Assembly (NCBI RefSeq): GCF_016862215.1
Contig: NZ_BOMN01000117.1
Location: 29,235 to 93,234 of the forward strand
Length of the DNA: 64,000 nucleotides
Source: Winogradskya humida
GTDB taxonomy: Bacteria > Actinomycetota > Actinomycetes > Mycobacteriales > Micromonosporaceae
Direction: 5' to 3'
Position 1 is the stretch's first letter. Every line of letters starts with the position of its first letter. The notes beneath the pieces were generated by a model. The model had not been told where the DNA came from. It was given only the letters and a program-made list of their open reading frames with translations, and made no database searches. Shown here piece by piece: positions 26,079-33,275 of this stretch. Position numbers and translations under genes: made by a program.

Positions 26079-26420
26079 GCCGCGGCGTGCGGCCCGCTAG
26101 AAGCGTGCGGTTTGGTAAGACGTGCGGCCTGGAACAAGTCGAACAGACCGCAGAGCGTGAGCGGCCCACGACGGCGAGCCGCCGCGGCACGCGGCCCGTT
26201 AGAAGACGTGCGGCCTGGAAGAAAGTCGAGCAGGCCGCAGAGCGTGAGCGGCCCTCGACGGCGATGTCGCCGCGGCGTGCGGACCGTTTGAAGGTGTGCG
26301 GACCGGAGGAAGTCGAGCAGACCGCAGAGCGTGAGCAGGTCCACAACGGCGAAGTCACCGCGGCATACGGCCCGTTAGAAGGCGTGCGGACCGGAAGAAG
26401 TCGAGCAGGCGCTAAAACGG
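26079..26420. repeat. Array of 88-bp imperfect tandem repeats in a 795-bp gene-free region
   Basis: Units start near 26079, 26181, 26269 and 26357 (spacing 102, 88, 88); the first carries a 14-bp insertion and the last is partial. Each holds GCCGCGGC, TGCGGMCCGTTAGAAG, GTCGAGCAGRCCGCAGAGCG and ends near ACGGCGA. The 88-bp period is not a multiple of three and frames change from unit to unit, so it is not coding. Shorter 'GTGAGGCCGCAGAGGGG'-type repeats flank it at about 26030-26060 and 26425-26490. The remaining parts of 25901-26695 contain no convincing gene apart from the promoter region of the SpoIIE gene. Confidence 0.75.
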
Positions 26421-26695
26421 TGAGGCCGCAGGGGGTGGAGCCAGCGCAATGTGAGGCCGTGGAGGGTGAGGCCGCAGAGGGGTGAGGTGGTGTGCGGGCG
26501 GAAGAGGATCAGTGAGGTCAGGCGGGCAGGGAGGCCGGGTGGTGACAGACTGGCGAGGTGCTTGGTGCGGTGGGGGCAGGGCGGGGACCTGCGGCTGCGT
26601 GGCTGATTCGTGTCATGGTGGCGGGCGTGGGGTATGGGGTGGGCGGGTAGCCTGGTTGATCGGATGGGCGCCGGGGGGCGACTTGGGGAGGGAGC

Positions 26696-28489
26696 ATGGC
26701 CGAGGTCGGCGACGGTGGGGTGCGGGAGGTTGGGGGGCTTTCTGACCCTGCGAGGCTTCGGTCGCTTCGGCAGGTTTCTGCGGGGCCCGAGCCTGACGCC
26801 GCCTTTGACCGGTTCGCGTCTTTGGTGCAGCGGATGCTGGGGGTGCCGGTTGCTCTGGTGTCGCTGGTGGACGACCTTCGCCAGTTCTTTCCGGGGCAGG
26901 TCGGGTTGCCGGAGCCTTGGGCGGGGAAGCGGGAGACTCCACTCAGCCATTCTTTCTGCCAGCATGTGGTGACCGAGGGCGTGGCGAAGGTTTTCCCGGA
27001 TGCTCGGATCTATGCGCAGGTTCGGGACAACCTGGCGATCCCGGATCTCGGGGTTGTGGCGTATGCGGGGATTCCTCTGAACGATGCCGAGGGTCGCACG
27101 CTCGGGTCGTTGTGTGCCATTGATACCAAGCCTCGGGCCTGGACGAAGGACGAGTTGTCGATCCTGACCGACCTTGCCGAGGCCTGCGCTTCCGAGTTGC
27201 GGTTGCGGATCGCCCGGGAGGTGGCCGACGAGGCGCGGCGGCATGCCGAGACCGCTCATGCTCAGTTGGCGATGCAGGCCGAGCTGACCGAGGCTTTTGC
27301 TCGGACGCTGGACATCGATGAGGGGATGCGGCAGCTCGCTGAGGGGGTTGTGCCCCGGCTTGCCGATTGGTGCCTGGTCGCTCTGGTGAGTCCCGACGGT
27401 GGGGTCCGGCATGTGGCCGGGGCGCATCGCGACGCGGCAGCGCAGGCTGACGTCGATCGGTTCGCCGGGCTCATGATGTCCCAGCTCCTGCCGGGGTCAG
27501 CGGTGCTCACTGTGCAGCGGTCCGGGAAATCCATCCGGCGCAGTGCCGAGACCCCCGAGGACCTGCTTTCCCGTGCAAGCGATCCGGCGATGGCCACGAT
27601 CGCCGAGCGGCTCGGGTATGCGTCCTTCGTCGTTGTTCCCGTGACCGCTCCGGTCAGTGGCGAGATGCTCGGGTCCATCACGTTCGTGAACGGGCCGGGG
27701 CGGCCGGGGTTCACCGAGGCCGAGGAGCGGACGGCGCTCGACATCGCGCGGCGGGCCGGGCTTTCGATCGACAACAACCGGCTCTACCGGCAGCAGCGGC
27801 ATGTGGCCGAGGTGTTGCAGCACAGTCTGCTGACCGAGCTGCCGACGATCCCGGGGATGGAGCTGCATGCCCGTTACCTGCCGGCGCAGGACGGTGCCGC
27901 AGTCGGTGGCGACTGGTACGACGCATTCGCCCAGCCCGATGGGACCGTGATGCTCGCCGTCGGCGATGTCTCCGGGCATGACATCGAGGCGGCGGCCGGG
28001 ATGGGGCAGCTCCGTAACCTGGTGCGCGGTGACGCGTACGGCCGGGAGGACAGCCCCGGTCATCTGATGTCCCAGCTCGACCGGGCGATGCGGGGTCTGA
28101 ACGTCCGCACGGCGGCCACCGCGATTCTGGCCCGGGTCAGGGGCTACGAGGTGGAGTTCGCGAACGCGGGCCATCCGCCACCGCTGCTCCTGCGCCCGGA
28201 CGGCACCGTCGACGTGTGGTGGGAGAAGCCGGAGCCGCTGCTCGGGCTCGCGCCGCTGGACAGTCGCAGCACGCACCGGCGCACGGTCCCGGCCGGTTCG
28301 ACGCTGGTGCTCTACACCGATGGGCTGATCGAGGATCCCGCGAGGATTCTCGACGACGGCATCGAGCGTATCGAGCAGTGCCTGCGGGACAACGCTGACC
28401 TGCCCGGCGAGGAGCTCTGCAACCTGCTGATCGGAGCAGCCGCCCGCCGCGCCGACGACACCGCCCTCCTACTGATCCGAGTCCTGTAA
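26696..28489 (+). CDS. GAF domain-containing PP2C/SpoIIE-type serine phosphatase
   Basis: A 597-residue cytosolic phosphatase: GAF domain 1 (about 25-170), GAF domain 2 (about 210-355), and a SpoIIE/PP2C domain (about 380-597). Metal-binding aspartates are visible in 'GGDWYDAF', 'GDVSGHD' and 'RRADDTALLLI'. Such proteins dephosphorylate anti-sigma-factor antagonists (STAS proteins) in partner-switch pathways; the stand-alone STAS gene at 40083-40400 is one conceivable substrate, but this is only inference. GGGAGGGAG precedes the ATG. Its last 21 bp overlap the convergent gene. Confidence 0.92.
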   Translation: MAEVGDGGVREVGGLSDPARLRSLRQVSAGPEPDAAFDRFASLVQRMLGVPVALVSLVDDLRQFFPGQVGLPEPWAGKRETPLSHSFCQHVVTEGVAKVFPDARIYAQVRDNLAIPDLGVVAYAGIPLNDAEGRTLGSLCAIDTKPRAWTKDELSILTDLAEACASELRLRIAREVADEARRHAETAHAQLAMQAELTEAFARTLDIDEGMRQLAEGVVPRLADWCLVALVSPDGGVRHVAGAHRDAAAQADVDRFAGLMMSQLLPGSAVLTVQRSGKSIRRSAETPEDLLSRASDPAMATIAERLGYASFVVVPVTAPVSGEMLGSITFVNGPGRPGFTEAEERTALDIARRAGLSIDNNRLYRQQRHVAEVLQHSLLTELPTIPGMELHARYLPAQDGAAVGGDWYDAFAQPDGTVMLAVGDVSGHDIEAAAGMGQLRNLVRGDAYGREDSPGHLMSQLDRAMRGLNVRTAATAILARVRGYEVEFANAGHPPPLLLRPDGTVDVWWEKPEPLLGLAPLDSRSTHRRTVPAGSTLVLYTDGLIEDPARILDDGIERIEQCLRDNADLPGEELCNLLIGAAARRADDTALLLIRVL

Positions 28490-30034
28490 AGAAGGGTCCG
28501 GCGTGGAAGGGTCCGGCGTGGAAGGGTCCGGCGTGGAAGGGTCCGGCGTGGAAGGGTCCGGCAAGGAAGCGTCCGGCAAATCGGAAACCGAGAAGGGGAC
28601 GGGCGGGCCGCCGTGCGTCCACGGGGTCTGGTCGGGTTCGGGGAAAGCGCCCCCCGGCCGGTAAGCCTCGTTCAAGGTGGTCAGCAGCAGCCGCTCCCCC
28701 ACCTCGGGCACGCTGCCGGGCTCGGCGACCATCTTCCGGCCCATCCCGCCGGACAGCTCCAGCAGCACCTCCGACTTCGAGGCCGCGGAGGCGTCAAGCC
28801 GCGTGACCGAGATGACCTTGGCTTTCTGGCTGGGCCGGGACGGGGAGGTCAGGACGGCACCGGCGGCGACCCCAACCGGTTCCGAGGTGACGACCATGAT
28901 CCGGGGGCGTAGCACCGGCCGTTTTCCCGTGTCGTCGATCCGGTCGGCCTTGGCCAGCGTGACCTCGCCCGCGAACGCCGCTCCCGACAGCCGGTATTCG
29001 GCCATGACGAGGGGATCGTCGAACGCGCGCTGGACGGCGTACCTGGTGGCTGCGTTCTCGAGGCGCGAAAGCCGGGCCGCGGCAGCGACCGCGCCGTCCC
29101 GCCGAGGTTGCGGCGGACCGCCCTCCTCGAGGTGCTGCACGAAGGCCGAGTAGGCATCGCGGTCGCTGTCCCACCGCCCTGCGACCCGAGCGGCTACCGG
29201 GAGTGTCCGCAGCAGATCGAGCGCCCGCCACATCAGGTTCCAGGTCGGCAGGAGCTGGCCGCGAAGCACATCCGACAAAGCAACCAGCGAAGGCGCGGCC
29301 GAGGACAGCAGCGGAGCGAGCACGTGATTGTCGAACGACGGGTCGGTGGCCGGGCCGGCGGGTGGGGCGACCGACGGATCCTCCGCCGCGGCCGCGGCCT
29401 CGAAAACAGTCATCCCCGGCGGTGGGTCGAGCCACCCCATCAGGGCCGCGAGCTGGGCGTCCTCGGCACCGCTCTGCCCGGTCGCCCAGTGTGACGACAG
29501 CGCCTGTACGCCGTTGAGCAGCAACGACGACCCCGCCATCTCCGCCGACGCGGCGAAGAACGTGAGCCACCGCCCGAGCAGCGGCACCGAGGCCGGGACG
29601 GCGTACTCGCCTTCGGTGCTGCGGAACCGCGTCGAGCGCCCGAAGAGTTTCAGGAAGTCGACGCCGCCCGGGTTCGGCACCCAGAGCTGCGGCGCGTCCG
29701 TGAACCGGTATCGCACGTCGCGCCCCCGGTCGACCGCGACGGCCTCGGTCTGGCCGGCGAACGAGTCGACGTAGCCGATCAGGATCGCGGCGAGCTCGGC
29801 GGCGAACGCGAACCGATCGTCACGGTTGCGGGGCTGGGCGACGACGAGCAGCCGGGGGTTGTCGCGGTCGGTGCCGACCATCGCGGCGAGCGGCGCGTTC
29901 GCCTCGCCGGCCATGGCGTACGGGATGAGGATCAGCGGGCGCTCGTGCAGGTGCAGGTGGCGCACGGTGGCCAGAGGCTGGGCGCGGGCCTCGGCGAACG
30001 CTTGGGCGCGGGCGAGCGCGGTGAGCGTACTCAT
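28469..30034 (-). CDS. Unknown protein, third gene of the Fe-S nuclease operon
   Basis: A 521-residue protein, not recognised. The N-terminal half is alpha/beta by appearance ('PLILIPYAMAGEANAPLAAMVGTD', 'RLLVVAQPRNRDDRFAFAAELAAILIGYVD'); the middle is helical; residues about 370-470 are beta-rich and could be an OB-like module ('PRIMVVTSEPVGVAAGAVLTSP'). The C-terminus is a Pro/Asp/Ser/Thr tail with five-residue PSTPD repeats encoded by 15-bp tandem repeats. Its ATG overlaps the stop of the nuclease gene by 4 bp, so the two are translationally coupled and probably act together. Confidence 0.75.
   Translation of the reverse strand: MSTLTALARAQAFAEARAQPLATVRHLHLHERPLILIPYAMAGEANAPLAAMVGTDRDNPRLLVVAQPRNRDDRFAFAAELAAILIGYVDSFAGQTEAVAVDRGRDVRYRFTDAPQLWVPNPGGVDFLKLFGRSTRFRSTEGEYAVPASVPLLGRWLTFFAASAEMAGSSLLLNGVQALSSHWATGQSGAEDAQLAALMGWLDPPPGMTVFEAAAAAEDPSVAPPAGPATDPSFDNHVLAPLLSSAAPSLVALSDVLRGQLLPTWNLMWRALDLLRTLPVAARVAGRWDSDRDAYSAFVQHLEEGGPPQPRRDGAVAAAARLSRLENAATRYAVQRAFDDPLVMAEYRLSGAAFAGEVTLAKADRIDDTGKRPVLRPRIMVVTSEPVGVAAGAVLTSPSRPSQKAKVISVTRLDASAASKSEVLLELSGGMGRKMVAEPGSVPEVGERLLLTTLNEAYRPGGAFPEPDQTPWTHGGPPVPFSVSDLPDASLPDPSTPDPSTPDPSTPDPSTPDPSLQDSDQ
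28491..28580. repeat. 15-bp tandem repeats (coding, PSTPD tail)
   Basis: Five 15-bp units (GAAGGGTCCGGCGTG on the + strand) at 28491-28565 plus one degenerate unit to 28580. Read on the minus strand they encode repeated PSTPD. The near identity of units suggests recent slippage and possible copy-number variation between strains. Confidence 0.9.
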
Positions 30035-31125
30035 AGGATCTCGGCGCGCAGGCGGGCAGCTGCCTGGAGCAACGCCGCGGCCTCGACCTGTTCCTCGGTG
30101 GGTGTGCGGGTGCCGGCTGCCAGCTCGAGAACCTCGTTGATGGTTTCGACGCCGCCGAGCGCGTCGCGGACCGGCCGGCCCAGCGCCGCGGTGTGCCCGG
30201 CCGACTCGTGCCGGCAGAAGACCGCGAGCTCGCAGGTCGAGAGGCATTCCGGCGCGTAGCGGGCCTCGACGGCGTGCAGCGACGCGACGAGGTCGGCGGG
30301 CGGCATCGCCATGTCGAAGCTGACCCCCGGCGGCAGCGCGGCGGCCAGGTCGGAGACGGACGCGAGCCGGGTGAGCTGGCGGGTCAGCGTGGCGAGCTGC
30401 TTGCGGACGTCGATCACCTCGGCCGCGGGCGTGAGCGAGAAGTCCTTCGGGCAGACCAGCACGACGTCATGGCTGACCAGGGCCGGGTCGTGGCCGAGCT
30501 CGGCGAGCAGCCGGCGCAGCGCCAGCACGTAGACCGCCGCCTGCACGGCCGCCGCCGAGACCTTGGCGCTGTCGGCCTGGCCGTCGACGATCGCGAAGGA
30601 CTTGATCTCCACGACGTGGAGTTTGCCCTCGACCTGGAACGCGATCAGGTCCGGTTCCAGGAAGACCTGCCGCCCGGCGACGTCGAGGGTCAGCAGTGGG
30701 TGGTCGACCAGGGCGGCATTGGCGGCGGCCGCGAGCAATTTACGGGTACGCCCATGGCGCGCACCCAGCGTCGCATCGTCATCGTCACCGAGGTCGTCGT
30801 AACTGACCGAAGGCGTGTCCAGGCCGAGCACGTCACGTAGCACCGACAGCAACAGCGCACAGTTGTCGGCCTTGAGCATCGCCTCGAACCCGTTACCGCG
30901 GGCCAGCGCGAAGCGTGACTGCCCGAACCCCATCGGGAACCCGATGTGCTGAGCCAGCCGGGGCTTGTCCACCCCGGCTGCGTCGAGCACGGCCCGCCGC
31001 GAGCAGCCGGGGTTCCCGGTCAGCGCGGCGATCGTCCTGGCGTTGTGCCGTTTGGCGGGAGAATCCCCACGAAGCCGGTCCAAGCCCGCAGTGGAAGAGC
31101 CAGCGGTGGAAGAGCCAGCCGTCAC
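30031..31125 (-). CDS. Predicted Fe-S cluster PD-(D/E)XK nuclease (Cas4/AddB/RecB-like)
   Basis: A 364-residue protein from a GTG start overlapping the upstream stop (GTGA). The nuclease core shows Asp159 ('FLEPDLIAF'), Glu173 and Lys175 ('HVVEIKSF') and a following helix with Gln195 and Tyr199 ('AAVQAAVYVLAL'). Four cysteines fit a 4Fe-4S cluster in the Cas4/AddB layout: Cys41 near the N-terminus and Cys294, Cys298, Cys304 (Cx3Cx5C) after the core. Such nucleases act on DNA ends, usually with a helicase; none is in this operon. Flanked by two unknown genes with 4-bp overlaps on both sides. Confidence 0.8.
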   Translation of the reverse strand: MTAGSSTAGSSTAGLDRLRGDSPAKRHNARTIAALTGNPGCSRRAVLDAAGVDKPRLAQHIGFPMGFGQSRFALARGNGFEAMLKADNCALLLSVLRDVLGLDTPSVSYDDLGDDDDATLGARHGRTRKLLAAAANAALVDHPLLTLDVAGRQVFLEPDLIAFQVEGKLHVVEIKSFAIVDGQADSAKVSAAAVQAAVYVLALRRLLAELGHDPALVSHDVVLVCPKDFSLTPAAEVIDVRKQLATLTRQLTRLASVSDLAAALPPGVSFDMAMPPADLVASLHAVEARYAPECLSTCELAVFCRHESAGHTAALGRPVRDALGGVETINEVLELAAGTRTPTEEQVEAAALLQAAARLRAEIL

Positions 31126-31715
31126 GCGCCGCCCCGCTGGTGGGGCAGGCTGTGGATGCCGAAGAGCCGCTGCCGCTCGGGGAGCAGCTCCCAGCGGGAG
31201 ACGAGCGCGTCGGGGGCGGGCGAGGGGGTGAGCTCGGCCAGCGCGGCGCGGGCGGCGTCGGCGAGCGCCCGGGGGTCGTGCACGAGGAACGCCTCGGCAC
31301 CGCCCGGGACGTTCTCGGCGAGCCGGCGCAGCAGCCCCATGGCGGCGACGCTGGCGCTCGCCCGGATGATCACGAACTCGGCGATCCGGACCACCGCGGC
31401 CAGGGCGTCGGCGCGCGCCTGCCGGGGCGACACCAGCCGGCGGGCCACCGACCAGCCGGAGAGCGTGATCAGGCCGCGGGCAGCCGACAGGTCGTGGTGC
31501 AGGGCGGGGACGATCCGGTACGCGGTGCACACGTCGGGATCGTAGTTACGCTCCTCGTCCCGAAGCTCGGCGGCGAGATCGGCAACCGCGAGATCGCCGT
31601 CGAACAGCGCGCGGTGGACCTCCACGACGAGCCGGGTCGTGGCCGGGGCACCGAGCAGGACAAGAGCGTGGTGGGCCTGCTCGCGGGTTCCCGGCAGGGT
31701 ACGAAGAGTACTCAT
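31122..31715 (-). CDS. Unknown helical protein, first gene of the Fe-S nuclease operon
   Basis: A 197-residue, Ala/Leu/Arg-rich, mostly alpha-helical protein of no recognised family. No signal peptide or membrane segment is evident. GGAAG lies eight bases before the ATG. It is the promoter-proximal gene of a three-gene operon and its stop overlaps the nuclease start by 4 bp, implying a linked function. Confidence 0.72.
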   Translation of the reverse strand: MSTLRTLPGTREQAHHALVLLGAPATTRLVVEVHRALFDGDLAVADLAAELRDEERNYDPDVCTAYRIVPALHHDLSAARGLITLSGWSVARRLVSPRQARADALAAVVRIAEFVIIRASASVAAMGLLRRLAENVPGGAEAFLVHDPRALADAARAALAELTPSPAPDALVSRWELLPERQRLFGIHSLPHQRGGA

Positions 31716-31873
31716 CGGCAGCGGCTTCCAATGGGGGGCTCGTGGGGCGGATCGACCTTAGATCCTCTTACAACGACGTGGCAATGGCGGGATGACGCAC
31801 CACGTTTCACCCACGGGAGGCGAAAAACCCCCGCATATCGGACTGACGCTGCCGGGCGCGCTACGTTCGGGGT

Positions 31874-32158
31874 ATGCCGAAGGCCATCTGGAACGACGAG
31901 ATCATCGCCGAGAGCGACGACACCGTGGTTATCGAGGGGAATATCTACTTCCCTCGGTCGTCCCTGCGCGAGGACGTGCTGCGCCCGTCGGAGACGCATT
32001 CCGTCTGCGTGTGGAAGGGCAAGGCCTCCTACTACACCCTCGAAGCCAACGGACACGTCAGCGAGGACGCCGTCTGGTACTACCCCGAGCCGAAGCCGGA
32101 CGCGAAGGCCGTCATCGACCGGGTCGCCTTCTGGAAAGACGTCAAAGTAGAAGCCTGA
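31874..32158 (+). CDS. DUF427 domain protein
   Basis: A 94-residue single-domain protein matching DUF427: 'KAIWNDEIIAESDDTVVIEGNIYFPRSSL' and 'SVCVWKGKASYYTLEANG...AVWYYPEPKP' are the family's conserved blocks. It forms a small beta-tent fold of unknown biochemical role, widespread in actinobacteria. It stands alone, divergent from the nuclease operon and convergent with the next gene. Confidence 0.93.
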   Translation: MPKAIWNDEIIAESDDTVVIEGNIYFPRSSLREDVLRPSETHSVCVWKGKASYYTLEANGHVSEDAVWYYPEPKPDAKAVIDRVAFWKDVKVEA

Positions 32159-32202
32159 TCCACCGACAGAGCCCGGCGCGGGTCCTTCAAAGCCCGCGCC
32201 GG

Positions 32203-32598
32203 CTAGCCGATGCGCGGGTGTGCTTCCTCGATGGCGTCCACCTCGAGATAGTCGAGCATGTCCTTGCGCTCCGCGTCGTCCAGCGCACCGAACGCCTCGT
32301 AGGCGCAGGAGCGCGCGTGCGGTGTCTCCGCCGCCAGCAGTGCGATGATCGCCGACCAGGCCAGTGAGACCCGGTCGAAGAGCCGGGCGTGGCGCAGCGA
32401 CGTCAGCCGGCTGAGCATGGCCACCTTGGTCGCCGCGTCGTCGTCGTGGGCGATCCGGTCGGAGAGCTCGAACAAAGCCTTGCCCCGATAGGGGTGCTCC
32501 GCCTCGATCATGCGCGCCAGCTCGGCGTTGTCCATCTGGTCGACGGCCGGGGCCGGCCCGCGCCGGGGCAGCCGCGGCCGGGGGTCCTCAGCGGGCAC
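32203..32598 (-). CDS. Hypothetical helical protein
   Basis: About 131 residues from GTG at 32598; an ATG at 32535 would give a 110-residue form. Paired helices such as 'GKALFELSDRIAHDDDAATKVAMLSRLTSL' resemble HEAT-like repeats. With the GTG start it overlaps the preceding small gene by 11 bp, suggesting coupling. Function unknown. Confidence 0.65.
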   Translation of the reverse strand: MPAEDPRPRLPRRGPAPAVDQMDNAELARMIEAEHPYRGKALFELSDRIAHDDDAATKVAMLSRLTSLRHARLFDRVSLAWSAIIALLAAETPHARSCAYEAFGALDDAERKDMLDYLEVDAIEEAHPRIG

Positions 32599-32785
32599 GG
32601 CTGTCGCGCCCGCTCTCGAACCCCACACCCGGCGCCTGCTGCGGCAGCGTCGGCACGCTCTGGAACGCGGGGAACGGCGGCGCGGGCATCACCGGGGTGG
32701 CGGTGGGGTCGTCGGCAGGCTCCTCTCCCTCAACCTCGGGGGAATGGCGCACCTGCTCTCCGGTCTTCCCGTCTCGGCCCAGCAC
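32588..32785 (-). CDS. Small proline-rich hypothetical protein
   Basis: 65 residues from GTG at 32785 with GGAGG seven bases upstream. Sequence is acidic then proline-rich ('PVMPAPPFPAFQSVPTLPQQ') with no recognisable domain. A much longer open frame up to 33565 exists but its upstream part is antisense to other genes and is not believable. The good ribosome site and overlap with the following gene support a real two-gene unit. Confidence 0.55.
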   Translation of the reverse strand: MLGRDGKTGEQVRHSPEVEGEEPADDPTATPVMPAPPFPAFQSVPTLPQQAPGVGFESGRDSRAR

Positions 32786-32949
32786 AGTTTGTCCTCCGTT
32801 GCCGACTTTTCGGTATTGGCGTCCTATGAGATCACGGCGCGACGGCGACGGCGACCCCACCCTGGGACACGCCCGGACATCACCCGACCCGGCGACCGTC
32901 GTAATGTGGCGGCAATACATTGATCGTTGCTGGCAGGCAAATAGGACTG

Positions 32950-32990
32950 TGCGAGAAGTAGGGCAGTGCGAGAAGTAGCGCAGTGCGACA
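32950..32990. repeat. 17-bp direct repeats upstream of the FxSxx peptide gene
   Basis: TGCGAGAAGTAGGGCAG (32950-32966) and TGCGAGAAGTAGCGCAG (32967-32983) are adjacent, followed by a partial third copy (TGCGACA). They lie 42-82 bp before the peptide gene in the divergent control region and could be operator repeats. Confidence 0.6.
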
Positions 32991-33031
32991 GTGCCTGCGA
33001 GCGACGAGGACACCGATGAAAGTAGGCGGGC

Positions 33032-33271
33032 GTGGACGGGGCCGTGAACACCACGGGTGCGACGCCGGAATGGCGCTCCGCGATGATCGACGTCTCCGGG
33101 CTGTCGATCGGCGACCTGACCTCGAAGGTTACCTCCGCACCCGGTGGTGACGCAGCCGATGACACCGACGGCGCCATAAACGGTAACGCCCTGGCGCACT
33201 GCCTGCGCCGGCTTGCCGACGACCTGGCGAACCCGGGCGAGCCGATCGCCGGCTTCAACTCGGCCCTCTGA
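33032..33271 (+). CDS. fxsA: FxSxx-COOH family RiPP precursor peptide
   Basis: A 79-residue peptide starting at GTG. It ends in AGFNSAL, so the last five residues are F-N-S-A-L, the defining FxSxx-COOH signature. The body 'WRSAMIDVSGLSIGDLTSK' resembles the leader region of FxsA precursors ('lpDLsglpLgeL'). In known systems a radical SAM enzyme (FxsB) forms a cyclophane linkage at the C-terminal motif. Here the next gene, 4 bp later, is an HExxH hydroxylase instead. Confidence 0.82.
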   Translation: MDGAVNTTGATPEWRSAMIDVSGLSIGDLTSKVTSAPGGDAADDTDGAINGNALAHCLRRLADDLANPGEPIAGFNSAL

Positions 33272-33275
33272 GCCC

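Noticed and set aside
26079..26420. CRISPR array
   Set aside because: Units are contiguous imperfect 88-bp repeats, not short identical repeats with unique spacers, and no cas genes are nearby.
26000..26485. 161-codon + frame and two similar minus frames across the repeat array
   Set aside because: The 88-bp repeat shifts frame at each unit, so repeats are read differently each time; a real repeat protein would keep frame.
26375..27427. 350-codon open frame on the - strand
   Set aside because: Antisense to the SpoIIE phosphatase and running into the repeats; Pro/Arg-rich shadow.
30031..31125. Cas4 of a CRISPR system
   Set aside because: Fe-S nuclease pattern resembles Cas4, but no repeats, Cas1 or Cas2 are present in the window.
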